From positions 1-64,000 of the forward strand of contig CALEZI010000176.1 in the NCBI GenBank assembly GCA_937928755.1: a stretch of DNA of 64,000 bases. The letters run 5' to 3'. The DNA is from an uncultured Rhodanobacteraceae bacterium (lineage in GTDB: Bacteria > Pseudomonadota > Gammaproteobacteria > Xanthomonadales > SZUA-5). A program made the translations under genes and the position numbers. Every line of letters begins with the position of its first letter. Within the stretch, counting starts at the first letter, position 1. Under the pieces are notes generated by a model. The model was not told the origin of the DNA. It made no database searches and saw only the letters and a list, made by a program, of their open reading frames with translations. Below are positions 55,412 through 64,000 of this stretch, piece by piece.

Positions 55412-56172
55412 CGGTCCGCCTCGCTGTGCCAGGCTTTCCCGGGTTCATCGCTCGGCAGCAGCGGGAAGCGCATCTGTTGCAGGCGCTGAAATCCGGCCGC
55501 TGGCGCATAAGCTGCGCGACGACGCCTTTGGCCGGACGAAGTTATGCGCAATTACGCAAGGCGCTGGATCGGCTTTCGTTGGCGCAGCAGTTGGCACTGG
55601 AACGGGCGATGAGCCAGCGCATAGGTCTGGCGCCAAGCTGCCGCACCGAGATCAGCGTCGCCGAGTTGCAACCGGCGTTGATCGATGCCGCGGCGCGCGG
55701 CCTGCCCAGGCACGACCACGCCGTGTTGCTGCAAAGCGCCGGGCGTGATCGATTCGGGCGGCGCCACTGGCTGCAACCGGTGGTCAGTCGTGCGTGGGCG
55801 CGCATGCGTGAGGCAGCGCTCGGCGACGCCATCGAACTGGAGCTGATTTCCAGCTTTCGCAGCTTTCGCGATCAATGCCGGATATTGCAGCGCAAACGAC
55901 GGCAGGGCCTGGATTGGCCAACGATCCTGCGGGCGAGCGCTGCGCCCGGCTACAGCGAGCACCATACCGGCTGCGCTGTCGACATCGCGACGCCCGGACT
56001 CGCGCCATTGACCGAGGACTTCGAGCATTCCCCGGCGTATGCGTGGCTGACCCGACACGCCGCCAACCACGGATTCCGACTGTCCTATCCGCGCAACAAT
56101 GATTTGGGCTACATCTACGAGCCCTGGCACTGGCGTTACCATCCTCGCGGAGAGGGCGATACAGACCTTTGA
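55408..56172 (+). CDS. VanY-type D-Ala-D-Ala carboxypeptidase domain protein (peptidase M15B)
   Basis: 254 residues. Zinc peptidase fold with ligands in GYSEHHTGCAVDIATPG (His and Asp) and YEPWHWRYHP (His), plus SFRSFRDQCRILQRKRRQG, as in VanY/DacY carboxypeptidases trimming peptidoglycan stems. No conventional signal peptide is visible, and the first 130 residues (RSYAQLRKALDRLSLAQQLA) form an unrecognised helical region, which is odd for a cell wall enzyme. The start ATG overlaps the preceding stop (ATGA). Confidence 0.82.
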   Translation: MTVRLAVPGFPGFIARQQREAHLLQALKSGRWRISCATTPLAGRSYAQLRKALDRLSLAQQLALERAMSQRIGLAPSCRTEISVAELQPALIDAAARGLPRHDHAVLLQSAGRDRFGRRHWLQPVVSRAWARMREAALGDAIELELISSFRSFRDQCRILQRKRRQGLDWPTILRASAAPGYSEHHTGCAVDIATPGLAPLTEDFEHSPAYAWLTRHAANHGFRLSYPRNNDLGYIYEPWHWRYHPRGEGDTDL

Positions 56173-56232
56173 GGTCGCGGCGAATCGCGAGCCCGGGACG
56201 CCAAAGCTCGGGGGCTCTCAGGCTCGGCTCGG

Positions 56233-56697
56233 TCAGTTCAGCACCACCGGACCCTGGTTTTCGGTCGGCGTCATCTGCTGCGGCAAGTCCAGCGGCAGGC
56301 GGATGTTGGTGAGGCCGAGGTCCGACAACAGCCCCTGGGCGCGCGTCGCCAGCGCCGGAAACAACTGTCGCGCGCAAACCGCGTGATTGGCCGCAAACAC
56401 GCTTGCGCCCAGAGCTTCCCCGGCAACCTGGCGATACATCGCCAAGGCCTTGATCTCGAGGTCGAACAGTCGCGTGCGTTGCACACCTCGCGTGGGCGTA
56501 CCGACGCAGGTCAATCGGATCTGCAACGCATACTGCGGCGGGTTGGCACCCTCCACTGCGGTCGGCGTCAACTGCAATTCGACGTGCGCATTGCACTCGA
56601 CGTTGCGCATCTCCTGACCTTGCAGCAACTGCGCCTGCAACGAGGTAAGACTCAGACTCTCCAGGGTCAGCAGCCGGAACAACTCATCAGCGGTCAT
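56233..56697 (-). CDS. SecB-like protein
   Basis: 154 residues without signal peptide. VELQLTPTAVEG, YALQIRLTCVGTPTRGVQRT, LFDLEIKALAMYRQVAG and C-terminal RQLFPALATRAQGLLSDLG with IRLPLDL follow the strand/helix order of the SecB export chaperone, whose C-terminus has FPYARE and FPPL motifs. Those diagnostic motifs are weakened here, so it could be a divergent SecB or SecB-like antitoxin-type chaperone. It is downstream of alkA on the same strand and convergent with the VanY-type gene. Confidence 0.45.
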   Translation of the reverse strand: MTADELFRLLTLESLSLTSLQAQLLQGQEMRNVECNAHVELQLTPTAVEGANPPQYALQIRLTCVGTPTRGVQRTRLFDLEIKALAMYRQVAGEALGASVFAANHAVCARQLFPALATRAQGLLSDLGLTNIRLPLDLPQQMTPTENQGPVVLN

Positions 56698-56736
56698 CGA
56701 TGGGTCTCGAAATGCGGTCGATCGAAGTTTCCAGGA

Positions 56737-57375
56737 TCATTGCGAGTTGCGTTCTCGCGCCTGGTCCAATGCGCGCCAAAGATACAGGCTGGCCAGGCTG
56801 CGGTACGGCCGCCAGGCTTGGCCCAAGGCATCCAGCTCCTTGACCGACGGCATCTGCCCGAGTCCATGCACGAGTTGCGCGCCAGCGCGCACACCGTAGT
56901 CGCTGAGCGGCAGGACGTCGGCCCGCCCCATGCGGAACATCAACAGCATCTGTACCGTCCACGGCCCGATGCCGCGCACGATGGTCAGTCTTTCGATCGC
57001 CTGTTCGTCCGTCATGGCGGCGAGCGCTGCCGGCGTCGGCAGGCGTCGCGCCAGCGCGTGCTCAGCGAGATCCTTGAGCGCACGCGCCTTGTTGCCGGAC
57101 ACGCCTGCTGCCCGCAAGCTGGACTCGTCGACCTGCTTCAGGGCCTGCGCACTGACCGTACGCCCACCGATGGCGTGTTGCAGTCGGGCAAAAATGGTCT
57201 CCGCAGCCTTGCCGTTCAACTGCTGGAAAATAATCGAACGTGCCAGCGCATGCACCAGCGCAAAACGCTGCGGCCTTGGCACTGGCAGGTCGCCGATGCG
57301 GTCCATCCACGCGGCGAGTTTCGTGTCGTTCCGGCGCAGATGGGCGCGCGCGCTGACATCGATTTCGGTCGTCAT
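56737..57375 (-). CDS. DNA-3-methyladenine glycosylase II (AlkA-like)
   Basis: 212 residues, the short AlkA form lacking the N-terminal domain and Ada. HhH-GPD fold: LARSIIFQQLNGKAAETIFA, IERLTIVRGIGPWTVQMLL (helix-hairpin-helix) and the catalytic Asp in RADVLPLSDYGVR. It removes alkylated purines from DNA to start base excision repair. It is followed after about 40 bases by the SecB-like gene. Confidence 0.92.
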   Translation of the reverse strand: MTTEIDVSARAHLRRNDTKLAAWMDRIGDLPVPRPQRFALVHALARSIIFQQLNGKAAETIFARLQHAIGGRTVSAQALKQVDESSLRAAGVSGNKARALKDLAEHALARRLPTPAALAAMTDEQAIERLTIVRGIGPWTVQMLLMFRMGRADVLPLSDYGVRAGAQLVHGLGQMPSVKELDALGQAWRPYRSLASLYLWRALDQARERNSQ

Positions 57376-57447
57376 CGGCTGCGAGCCCTCGCGCGGCGTG
57401 TCTCAAGAACGACGAATGCGGCAGCGATCCGACGATGATCGGCCGCC

Positions 57448-57478
57448 AGAAACGACGAAGGCGCCCGCAGGCGCCCTC
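57448..57478 (-). terminator. Terminator candidate of the rpsP operon
   Basis: On the minus strand AGGGCGCC-tgc-GGGCGCCTT forms a GC-rich hairpin, followed by CGTCGTTTC, a weak T-tract. It lies about 25 bases after the rplS stop. Confidence 0.45.
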
Positions 57479-57500
57479 GTCTACAGCCAAAGGCCACAGA

Positions 57501-57860
57501 TCAGCGCTTGGACGCCGCCAGATCCTCGCGGATGCGGGCTGCCTTGCCCTGCAGTTCGCGCAGGTAATAGAGCTTGGCGGCACGCACCTTGCCGCGGCGC
57601 TTGATCTGTACCGACTCGATCGCCGGACTGTAGGTCTGGAAAACACGCTCCACGCCTTCGCCGTGCGAAATCTTGCGCACGGTGAACGACGAGTTCAGAC
57701 CGCGGCTCTTGATGGCGATGACCACGCCCTCATAAGCCTGCACGCGCTCACGCGCACCTTCCTTGACTTTGACATTGACCACGACGGTGTCGCCAGGCGT
57801 GAACGCCGGGATCTCGCGGTTCATCTGCTCAGCTTCCAGCTGCTGAATGATATTGCTCAT
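57501..57860 (-). CDS. rplS: 50S ribosomal protein L19
   Basis: 119 residues from ATG 57860 ([18 protein letters not shown]). It lies at the 30S-50S interface. Typical segments are [52 protein letters not shown] and [20 protein letters not shown]. It is the last gene of rpsP-rimM-trmD-rplS, 34 bases after trmD. Confidence 0.98.
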   Translation of the reverse strand: MSNIIQQLEAEQMNREIPAFTPGDTVVVNVKVKEGARERVQAYEGVVIAIKSRGLNSSFTVRKISHGEGVERVFQTYSPAIESVQIKRRGKVRAAKLYYLRELQGKAARIREDLAASKR

Positions 57861-57894
57861 GGCACGCACCTCGGGTGACTACAGACTCAGCCGA

Positions 57895-58659
57895 CTATTC
57901 TACACCGGTTTTCCGCTCGCAGTCATCCCTGTAGCGTTCAATGTACTCCTGCAACAGGCGCCGATCGGCTTTGTTCAGATTCAGCCTGCCGAGCAAGTCC
58001 GGGCGACGCAACCAGGTCGCACCCAGGGACTGTTTGCGACGCCAGCGTGCGATCGCCGCGTGGTTGCCGGATAGCAGGACTGCCGGCACCGGGCCCTCGT
58101 CGGCGATCTCCGGGCGCGTGTAATGCGGACAGTCGAGCACACCATCCATGAAGCTGTCTTCGATAGCCGATGCGTCCGTGTGCAAGACGCCAGGCAACAG
58201 GCGCGTCACCGCATCGATGATCGCCAGAGCTGGCACCTCGCCACCGGAAACCACGAAGTCGCCAATTGACACTTCCTCGTCGACAAAGCGGTCGACGAAA
58301 CGCTGGTCGATGCCTTCATAACGACCGCACACGAAAACCAGACCTGGCAATCTCGCCCATTCACGCGCACGGTCCTGGTCGAAACGGCGTCCCTGCGGAC
58401 TCAACAACACAATCGGCGCCGACCCCGCCCGTTCGCGCGCCGCATTGAGCGCACGCCGCAACGGCTCGATCATGAACACCATGCCGGGGCCACCGCCATA
58501 AGGCCGATCGTCGACCGTACGATAATTGTCCTCGGTGAAATCGCGCGGGTTCCAGCAATCGAGCGCGATGCGGCCCTTCTCCAGCGCCCGCCCAACCACG
58601 CCGACGGCCATGGTTTGACGAACCATTTCCGGGAACAGCGTGATGACATCGAAGCGCAT
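57895..58659 (-). CDS. trmD: tRNA (guanine-N1)-methyltransferase
   Basis: 254 residues, standard length. It methylates G37 of tRNAs for Leu, Pro and Arg and prevents frameshifting. SPOUT-knot features are [37 protein letters not shown] and [20 protein letters not shown]. In most genomes trmD directly abuts rimM; here a 126-base gap with a REP-like repeat lies between them. Confidence 0.98.
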   Translation of the reverse strand: MRFDVITLFPEMVRQTMAVGVVGRALEKGRIALDCWNPRDFTEDNYRTVDDRPYGGGPGMVFMIEPLRRALNAARERAGSAPIVLLSPQGRRFDQDRAREWARLPGLVFVCGRYEGIDQRFVDRFVDEEVSIGDFVVSGGEVPALAIIDAVTRLLPGVLHTDASAIEDSFMDGVLDCPHYTRPEIADEGPVPAVLLSGNHAAIARWRRKQSLGATWLRRPDLLGRLNLNKADRRLLQEYIERYRDDCERKTGVE

Positions 58660-58687
58660 GAGAAGGACCAGGCAGGTCAGGTTGGAT

Positions 58688-58739
58688 GTGGGAGCGGATT
58701 CACTCCGCGGAAGACCTTGCGGGATGAACCCGCTCCCAC
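58688..58739. repeat. GTGGGAGCGG REP-like element inside the rpsP operon
   Basis: GTGGGAGCGGATTCACTCCGC and GGGATGAACCCGCTCCCAC form an almost perfect inverted repeat (14 of 15 terminal pairs). It is the same family as 11057-11108 and sits in the rimM-trmD gap. Confidence 0.85.
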
Positions 58740-58785
58740 TGTGTTCGATGCGCGAACAGGGACACTGGCAGAGGAACCGCTCCGC

Positions 58786-59316
58786 TCAGAAATCCGCATC
58801 CCAATCGACGCGAATCACACGACTGTCGAGATCGACGCTCTGCACATGGCGATCCAGCACGAATGGAATCATGCGCTCGCGCTCGCCATCGCGGATCACC
58901 AGGATCGGGTGGGCGCCATTGTCGAACAGGTGATCGACATGGCCGAGCAAGACGTCGTCCTGGTTGAGCACCGTCAGACCTTCGAGATCGGTCCAGTAGT
59001 ACTGGCCCTTGCGCAGTGTCGGCAGCAAAGCGCGATCGATGGCGATCTCGGTGCCCTTGAGCGCATTCGCTGCGTCGCGATCGACGACGCCTTCGAGTTC
59101 CACGATCAGCCCCTTGGTGCTGTCCTGGCCACGCACAAGGGCGACCGCGCGAGGCTCATCGCCCCGATGCAGCCACCATGTGGAAAAGTCCAGCAATCGA
59201 CGCGCAGGCTCGCAATAGGATGCGACCATCAGCGCGCCCTTGACGCCGTGCGCACCCAGCACACGGCCCATCGTCACCAACCGCCTCGCGGAGGAAGCAG
59301 CAGGATCGATGGGCAC
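58786..59316 (-). CDS. rimM: Ribosome maturation factor RimM
   Basis: 176 residues from GTG 59316; the frame is open further but an earlier ATG would overlap rpsP, and GTG is preceded by GAGG. Function: 30S maturation, binding S19. The N-terminal barrel shows TMGRVLGAHGVKGALMVAS; the PRC-barrel C-terminus shows GQYYWTDLEGLTVL, LLGHVDHLFDNGAHPILVI and MIPFVLDRHVQSVDL. It lies 10 bases after rpsP. Confidence 0.93.
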   Translation of the reverse strand: MPIDPAASSARRLVTMGRVLGAHGVKGALMVASYCEPARRLLDFSTWWLHRGDEPRAVALVRGQDSTKGLIVELEGVVDRDAANALKGTEIAIDRALLPTLRKGQYYWTDLEGLTVLNQDDVLLGHVDHLFDNGAHPILVIRDGERERMIPFVLDRHVQSVDLDSRVIRVDWDADF

Positions 59317-59326
59317 CGGCGCAGCC

Positions 59327-59587
59327 TCAGGCTGCGGCAGGCTGCTGCTTCTGCGCAATCTTGATCAGCTGGCGAACCTTTTCGGTCGGCTGCGCGCCCA
59401 CGCCAACCCAATGGTTCACGCGATCGAGATCGACATTCAGCGGCACTTCCTTGCCCTGGGCAATCGGGTTGTAGAAGCCAACGCGTTCGATGCTGCGACC
59501 GTCGCGCGCAGAGCGCTCATCGGCAACGACGATGTAGTAGAAGGGCCGCTTCTTGGCACCACCGCGGGCAAGGCGAATCTTGACCAT
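59327..59587 (-). CDS. rpsP: 30S ribosomal protein S16
   Basis: 86 residues. [20 protein letters not shown] and [20 protein letters not shown] are invariant S16 sequences. It is the first gene of the rpsP-rimM-trmD-rplS operon read leftwards. The roughly 440 bases upstream, up to parC, are filled by repeat arrays, so its promoter must lie close to or within them. Confidence 0.98.
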   Translation of the reverse strand: MVKIRLARGGAKKRPFYYIVVADERSARDGRSIERVGFYNPIAQGKEVPLNVDLDRVNHWVGVGAQPTEKVRQLIKIAQKQQPAAA

Positions 59588-59682
59588 TATTGATTCCTTT
59601 CAAACTTCTATGGATCGAGCTCAGCCAGCAAGTTTAATCCATTCGGCGGCTGACGCCAAGCGTGAAGATGAATGGTTGAAGA

Positions 59683-59975
59683 TGAATGGTGTTGGTTGCT
59701 GGTGTCGGTAGATCAACGGCGGCAGCGGTGTTGGTTGCTGGTGTTGGTATCGGCAGGAGCAACGGCCTAGCGGGGCGATTGGCTCTGGTGGGTCCAGACT
59801 TGTCTGGACGCTTTTGCTGTTTGTCACTCGCCCAACCAGACGCGTCCAGACAAGTCTGGACCCACAAGAGCAGCGGGTGCGGCCGTCAACGAACACCGTT
59901 CCAGTCCCACCAACACCAACACCGACAACCAACACCAGCTTCACAACCAACAACCGACAACCAACAACCAACAAC
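59683..59975. repeat. Nested repeat region: GGTTG word arrays around palindrome cluster 4
   Basis: Left TGTTGGTTGCTGGTGT-type words (59691-59752) face inverted CCAACACCAACACC and AACCAACAACC words (59906-59973). In the middle is the inverted pair of GTCCAGAC palindromes at 59792-59809 and 59844-59861, flanked by GTGG and CCAC. The whole region is a nested inverted repeat of almost 300 bp between divergent rpsP and parC. Confidence 0.88.
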
Positions 59976-60024
59976 CGCTTCATTGTAGAGTCCGCGCCCT
60001 TCCATCCTGCTGCCGCCGACGTCG

Positions 60025-62265
60025 ATGAGTACTGGCGAACTGCTGCCCTTCGAACAGATTCCGCTGAAGGAATATGCCGAGAAGGCTTACCTGGACTACT
60101 CGATGTACGTAGTCCTCGACCGCGCGCTGCCGTTCGTCGGCGATGGTCTGAAACCGGTGCAGCGCCGCATTCTCTATGCGATGTCCGATCTCGGCCTGAA
60201 CGCGCAGTCCAAGCACCGCAAGAGTGCGATGACCGTCGGCGAGGTGATCGGCAAATATCACCCGCACGGCGATTCGGCCTGTTACGAAGCGCTGGTGCTG
60301 ATGGCGCAGCCGTTCAGCTTCCGCTATCCGTTGATCGATGGCCAGGGCAACTTCGGCTCGCCGGATGACCCCAAGAGCTTCGCCGCGATGCGCTACACGG
60401 AGTCCAAGCTGACGCCATTCGCGCGCATGCTGCTGGAAGAACTCGGCCAGGGCACGGTCGAGTGGGAACAGAACTACGACGGCAGCCGCGAGGAACCCTC
60501 GTGGCTGCCGGCGCGCGTGCCGCATGTGCTGCTGAACGGCACCACCGGCATTGCCGTAGGCATGGCGACCGACATTCCGCCGCACAATCTGCGCGAGGTG
60601 CTTTCGGCCTGCATCCGCCTGCTCGACGATCCGGATGCGACCACCGCGGATCTGTGCGAACACGTGCGCGGGCCGGATTTTCCAACCAGCGCCGAGATCA
60701 TCACGCCGCGCGCCGACCTGATCCGCATGTACGAGACCGGCTACGGCTCGGTGCGCTCGCGCGCGGTGTACGTGCGCGAGAACGGCAACATCATCATCAC
60801 CGCACTGCCGCACCAGGTGTCGCCGACCAAGATCATCGAGCAGATCGCCGAGCAGATGCGGACGAAGAAGCTGCCGATGATCGAGGACCTGCGCGATGAG
60901 GGCGACCACGCGCAGCCGATCCGCATCGTGTTGATTCCGCGCTCCAACCGCGTCGATGTCGATGAGTTGATGGGACATCTGTTCGCCACCACCGATCTGG
61001 AGAAGAGCTTCCGCATCAACGTCAACCTGATCGGACTGGACGCGCGCCCGCAGGTCAAGCCGTTGAAGCTGCTGCTCAGCGAATGGCTGGTGTTCCGCAC
61101 CGACACCGTGCGCCGCCGATTGCAGTACCGGCTGCAGAAAGTCGAGCGTCGGCTGCACCTGCTCGACGGCTTGCTGATCGCCTTCCTCAATCTGGACGAA
61201 GTAATCCGCATCGTCCGCACTGAGGACGAGCCCAAGCCGGTGCTGATGGCGCGCTTTGCGTTGAGCGAGGAACAGGCCGAATACATCCTCGAAACCAAGC
61301 TGCGCCAGTTGGCGCGCCTGGAAGAGATGAAGATTCGCGGCGAGCAGACCGAACTGGCCGCCGAGCGCGCCGAGCTCGAAGCGATCCTCGCCTCGAAGGC
61401 ACGGCTCAAGTCGTTGATCAAGAAAGAACTGGAGGCAGATGCCAAGCAGTTCGGCGACGATCGACGCTCCCCGCTGATCGAGCGCGGTCAGGCAAGAGCC
61501 CTGTCCGAAGCCGATCTGGCGCCCTCGGAGCCGATCACCGTGATCCTGTCCGACAAAGGCTGGGTGCGCGCCGCCAAGGGTCATGACATCGACGCCACCG
61601 CACTCAGCTATCGCGAGGGCGACAAGTATCTCGCCAGTGCACGCGGACGCAGCAACCTGCAGGCGGCATTCCTCGATTCGAGCGGTCGCGCCTACTCGAC
61701 GCCGGCGCACACGCTGCCGTCCGCGCGCGGTCAGGGCGAGCCGTTGACCGGCCGATTCGATCCGCCATCGGGAGCGCGCTTCCTGGCGACCGTGTGTGCC
61801 GACGCCGAACTGCGTCTGCTGCTGGCCACCAGCGCCGGCTACGGATTCGTGACGCGCTTCGACAGCCTGTGCTCGCGCAATCGCAGTGGCAAGCAGTTGC
61901 TCACCATCCCGGAGGGCGCAGAGGTGCTGTCGCCAACGTCGGTCGTCGGTGCGATCGAAACCACGATGGTCGCCGCGGTCTCCAGCGACGGCCACCTGCT
62001 GGTCTTCCCATTGAGCGAACTGCCGGAACTCGACAAGGGCAAGGGCAACAAGATCGTCAATTTGCCGGCCAGCAAACATGCGCCACCCGCCCGACTGCTG
62101 GCGCTGGCGACGTTCCAGCCAAACCAGGAGCTGGTCGTCGTCGCCGGTGGCAGGCTCACCCGCCTCAAGGGCCACGACCTCGACGCCTACCGCGGCACCC
62201 GCGCTCAACGTGGCGCGTTGCTGCCGCGCGGGCTGCAGCGGGTGGATCGCCTGGAAGTGGTGTGA
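60025..62265 (+). CDS. parC: DNA topoisomerase IV subunit A
   Basis: 746 residues, close to the usual 740-750 of gammaproteobacterial ParC. N-terminal [37 protein letters not shown], the quinolone-resistance region [18 protein letters not shown] and the catalytic Tyr in [15 protein letters not shown] are intact. The C-terminus has a reduced propeller ([15 protein letters not shown] and similar), fitting ParC rather than GyrA. It decatenates daughter chromosomes with ParE, which is not in the window. The region upstream is a long nested inverted repeat. Confidence 0.95.
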   Translation: MSTGELLPFEQIPLKEYAEKAYLDYSMYVVLDRALPFVGDGLKPVQRRILYAMSDLGLNAQSKHRKSAMTVGEVIGKYHPHGDSACYEALVLMAQPFSFRYPLIDGQGNFGSPDDPKSFAAMRYTESKLTPFARMLLEELGQGTVEWEQNYDGSREEPSWLPARVPHVLLNGTTGIAVGMATDIPPHNLREVLSACIRLLDDPDATTADLCEHVRGPDFPTSAEIITPRADLIRMYETGYGSVRSRAVYVRENGNIIITALPHQVSPTKIIEQIAEQMRTKKLPMIEDLRDEGDHAQPIRIVLIPRSNRVDVDELMGHLFATTDLEKSFRINVNLIGLDARPQVKPLKLLLSEWLVFRTDTVRRRLQYRLQKVERRLHLLDGLLIAFLNLDEVIRIVRTEDEPKPVLMARFALSEEQAEYILETKLRQLARLEEMKIRGEQTELAAERAELEAILASKARLKSLIKKELEADAKQFGDDRRSPLIERGQARALSEADLAPSEPITVILSDKGWVRAAKGHDIDATALSYREGDKYLASARGRSNLQAAFLDSSGRAYSTPAHTLPSARGQGEPLTGRFDPPSGARFLATVCADAELRLLLATSAGYGFVTRFDSLCSRNRSGKQLLTIPEGAEVLSPTSVVGAIETTMVAAVSSDGHLLVFPLSELPELDKGKGNKIVNLPASKHAPPARLLALATFQPNQELVVVAGGRLTRLKGHDLDAYRGTRAQRGALLPRGLQRVDRLEVV

Positions 62266-62309
62266 CGGTACGCGCATCGAACGGCGGGCCGTAGCGGACA
62301 GCTTTTTTA

Positions 62310-62416
62310 TCCGCAAAGGACGCAAAGGAAAGCGAAGCAACGGGTCAGTGGTGCCGGGCCGATTGCCGCCTGCCAAATGACACCCTGGATCTCTTTGCGT
62401 CCTTTGCGGACAAACG
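62310..62416. repeat. CTTTGCGTC word pair
   Basis: TCCGCAAAGGACGCAAAGG at 62310-62328 is mirrored by CTTTGCGTCCTTTGCGGA near 62393-62412 with about 65 bases between. It is the minimal version of the expanded array at 38577-38706. Confidence 0.88.
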
Positions 62417-62502
62417 TCTCTTTTCGGTCCCTTACGCAGTGTTCGGCGACAACACACAATTCCCGTGCCCCGCTTCAGCTTGTGGCTGCTATGGTGTCGC
62501 CG

Positions 62503-63177
62503 ATGAATCCAACGCCCTTGCCTTCTGCCTCCCTGTCCGACCGCTTTCGCGGTTTTTATCCCGTGGTCGTCGATGTCGAGACTGGCGGTTTCGACTGCGA
62601 GGGCGATGCGCTGCTGGAAATCGCTGCAGTCCTGCTGGACATGACGGCGGACGGCCGCCTGGTCCGCAAGCAGACCGTCTCCAGCCACGTCGTGCCGTTT
62701 CCGGGATCGAACATCGATCCGCGCGCACTCGAGATCACCGGCATCGATCCGACACATCCGCTGCGTGCCGCGCTGGATGAACGCGAAGCGCTGGATCACA
62801 TCTTCGATCCGGTGCGCAAGGCGATGAAGGCGGTCGATTGCACGCGAGCGGTGCTGGTCGGGCACAACGCCGCATTCGACCTCAGCTTCGTCAACGCCGC
62901 CATTCGCCGAACCGGCCACAAGCGTTCGCCATTCCACCCATTCAGCACCTTCGATACGGTGTCACTGGCCGGGCTCGCCTTTGGCCAGACGGTACTGGGC
63001 AAGGCTTTGCACGTGGCTGGATTGGGTTGGGACAGCAAGTCCGCGCATTCGGCGGTTTACGATGCCGAGCAGACCGCCGACCTGTTCTGCGCGATCGTCA
63101 ATCGCTGGCGAGAGTTGCACTTGACGGCAGCCGACTTCGAGGCTCGCCCGACCATCGAGACCGTCGCTGCTGATTGA
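62503..63177 (+). CDS. rnt: Ribonuclease T
   Basis: 224 residues from ATG 62503; an ATG at 62491 is also possible. DEDDh 3'-5' exonuclease trimming the CCA end of tRNA and other small RNAs. The motifs are [20 protein letters not shown] (Exo I), [17 protein letters not shown] (Exo II) and the His/Asp of [20 protein letters not shown] (Exo III). Length and order match RNase T rather than the DnaQ subunit. Confidence 0.93.
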   Translation: MNPTPLPSASLSDRFRGFYPVVVDVETGGFDCEGDALLEIAAVLLDMTADGRLVRKQTVSSHVVPFPGSNIDPRALEITGIDPTHPLRAALDEREALDHIFDPVRKAMKAVDCTRAVLVGHNAAFDLSFVNAAIRRTGHKRSPFHPFSTFDTVSLAGLAFGQTVLGKALHVAGLGWDSKSAHSAVYDAEQTADLFCAIVNRWRELHLTAADFEARPTIETVAAD

Positions 63178-63184
63178 ATTTGCC

Positions 63185-63475
63185 ATGCCGATCTACGAAT
63201 ACATCGCCCGGGATAGCGCCACCGCCTGCCCCCACTGCGCCAAGTGCTTCGAAGTGCTGGCGCGAATCAGTGATGCCGAACTTTCCGCATGTCCGCAATG
63301 TGGCGAGCCGGTCAAGCGGGTGATCTCGGTGGCGTCGGTGATCGGCGGCAGTGCCCACGTCTTGAACGAATCGCACTTCTCCAAGCGCGGTTTCACCCAG
63401 TACAAGAAGGCCGGGGGCGGCGTCTACGAAAAAACCGCTGGCGACGGACCCCGGTACATCAGCGGCGACGAATAG
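63185..63475 (+). CDS. FmdB-type zinc ribbon protein
   Basis: 96 residues. MPIYEYIARDSATACPHCAK and SACPQCGEPVKRVISVASV form the two Cys pairs of the FmdB zinc ribbon, but the first part is longer than usual. The C-terminal SHFSKRGFTQYKKAGGGVYE is typical. FmdB-like proteins are putative regulators with unknown target. It starts seven bases after rnt, so it is likely co-transcribed. Confidence 0.8.
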   Translation: MPIYEYIARDSATACPHCAKCFEVLARISDAELSACPQCGEPVKRVISVASVIGGSAHVLNESHFSKRGFTQYKKAGGGVYEKTAGDGPRYISGDE

Positions 63476-63652
63476 CGCGGGTCGATCCGAAACCGGCCGA
63501 AGTCTGTTTCGTTTCGAAGCCGCAATGGCGAGGTTCGCAGGTGTCGCGCAGCGCCGACACCGTCTGCGCACAACATTCCGTCGCACCCTTGCACCTGCCA
63601 TACGCGCTGCCTGCGTTATCCTCCGGCGATTCTCGGATGCCGGATCGTCGTC

Positions 63653-64000
63653 ATGCGCAAGTCGTTGCTGATCGTTGCACTGCTCACCCTTGGCGCCTGC
63701 GCGTCGCCACCGCCGGCAACCACCCCGCTGGCAAAGGTCGACGCAAGCCTCGCCTACCCGCCGGCGCGCAAGGTCGATCACGTCGACGAGTACCACGGCG
63801 TAACGGTGGCCGACCCCTATCGCTGGCTGGAAGAACTGGATGCGTCCGATACCCGCGAGTGGATCGCTGCGCAGAACGCACTGACGCAGGCGTATTTCGC
63901 CGGCGTGGCGCAGCGGCCACAGATCCATGCGCGGATGACCGAACTGTGGAATTACGAACGCTTTGGCCTGCCGCGCCGCGAGGGCAATCGCTATTTCATC
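63653..64000 (+). CDS. Prolyl oligopeptidase family lipoprotein (partial, 5' end)
   Basis: 116 residues visible; the gene runs past the window end. MRKSLLIVALLTLGACAS is a lipoprotein signal with lipobox LGAC (Cys16). Mature YPPARKVDHVDEYHGVTVAD, PYRWLEELDASDTREWIAAQ and LWNYERFGLPRREGNRYFI match the N-terminal propeller of S9A prolyl oligopeptidases, which cut after Pro in small peptides. The catalytic domain lies outside the window. Confidence 0.88.
   Translation, partial: MRKSLLIVALLTLGACASPPPATTPLAKVDASLAYPPARKVDHVDEYHGVTVADPYRWLEELDASDTREWIAAQNALTQAYFAGVAQRPQIHARMTELWNYERFGLPRREGNRYFI

Noticed and set aside
59980..62937. Long open frame on the minus strand opposite parC (985 codons)
   Set aside because: It is the antisense shadow of a clear ParC protein in high-GC DNA, with no recognisable protein features.

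Overview
The window is a high-GC, gene-dense chromosomal segment of a gammaproteobacterium. The most likely placement is the Xanthomonadales/Lysobacterales. Support for this comes from the gene set (PilU, CcsA-type YpjD next to ffh, tgt beside queA, Pat-type acetyltransferase, rpsP-rimM-trmD-rplS), from several families of short REP-like intergenic repeats, and from a secreted protein ending in FRDGFEAD, a type of C-terminus I associate with that order. This is inference from sequence appearance; no search was run. No rRNA, CRISPR array, prophage or complete insertion sequence is visible.

Layout. 1-4.4 kb: nitroreductase, 5' nuclease, secreted propeller protein, Nudix hydrolase and 2OG-Fe(II) oxygenase. 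4.6-7.5 kb: glyoxylate shunt operon aceB-aceA on the minus strand, ended by a clear terminator. 7.7-8.4 kb: a VapBC-type toxin-antitoxin pair with a perfect palindromic operator candidate. 8.5-11 kb: ffh and divergent ypjD. 11.3-15.2 kb: a Pat-like lysine acetyltransferase next to a histone-deacetylase-fold enzyme. 15.3-20.4 kb: Nudix hydrolase, amino acid permease, tRNA-Arg preceded by an unusual tandem array carrying its 5' end, and a CPA2 antiporter. 21.4 kb: pilU. 22.6-25.4 kb: a seven-bladed disulfide-rich propeller protein with a coupled small secreted protein and a lipoprotein. 25.7-31.2 kb: PhzF protein, tRNA-Ala/tRNA-Glu, membrane glycosyltransferase-like protein, secreted protein, M50-type peptidase, entericidin. 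31.3-38.4 kb: Sua5/YrdC protein; acetolactate synthase and aldehyde dehydrogenase separated by a second VapBC pair; an ABC permease remnant; SleB-type hydrolase. 38.8-48 kb: large BNR-repeat secreted protein, tgt, queA and an aminotransferase/NTPase/membrane protein trio. 48.4-52.9 kb: a four-gene 2-oxoacid:ferredoxin oxidoreductase operon with an NAD(P)H-linked FAD subunit. 53-57.4 kb: transglutaminase-like, propeller and VanY-like proteins, a SecB-like protein and AlkA. 57.5-59.6 kb: rpsP-rimM-trmD-rplS. 60-64 kb: parC, rnt, an FmdB-type zinc ribbon and the start of a prolyl oligopeptidase lipoprotein.

The most distinctive non-genic content is the repeats. There are four clusters of a GTCCAGAC palindrome arranged as inverted pairs of palindromes. 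Intergenic arrays of 8-10 bp words also occur as inverted pairs, and there are two MITE-like elements and the tRNA-fragment array in front of tRNA-Arg. Metabolically, the glyoxylate shunt, the ferredoxin-dependent oxoacid oxidoreductase, acetolactate synthase and the Pat/deacetylase pair all sit at the pyruvate/acetyl-CoA node. That shared theme is suggestive but does not show joint regulation.
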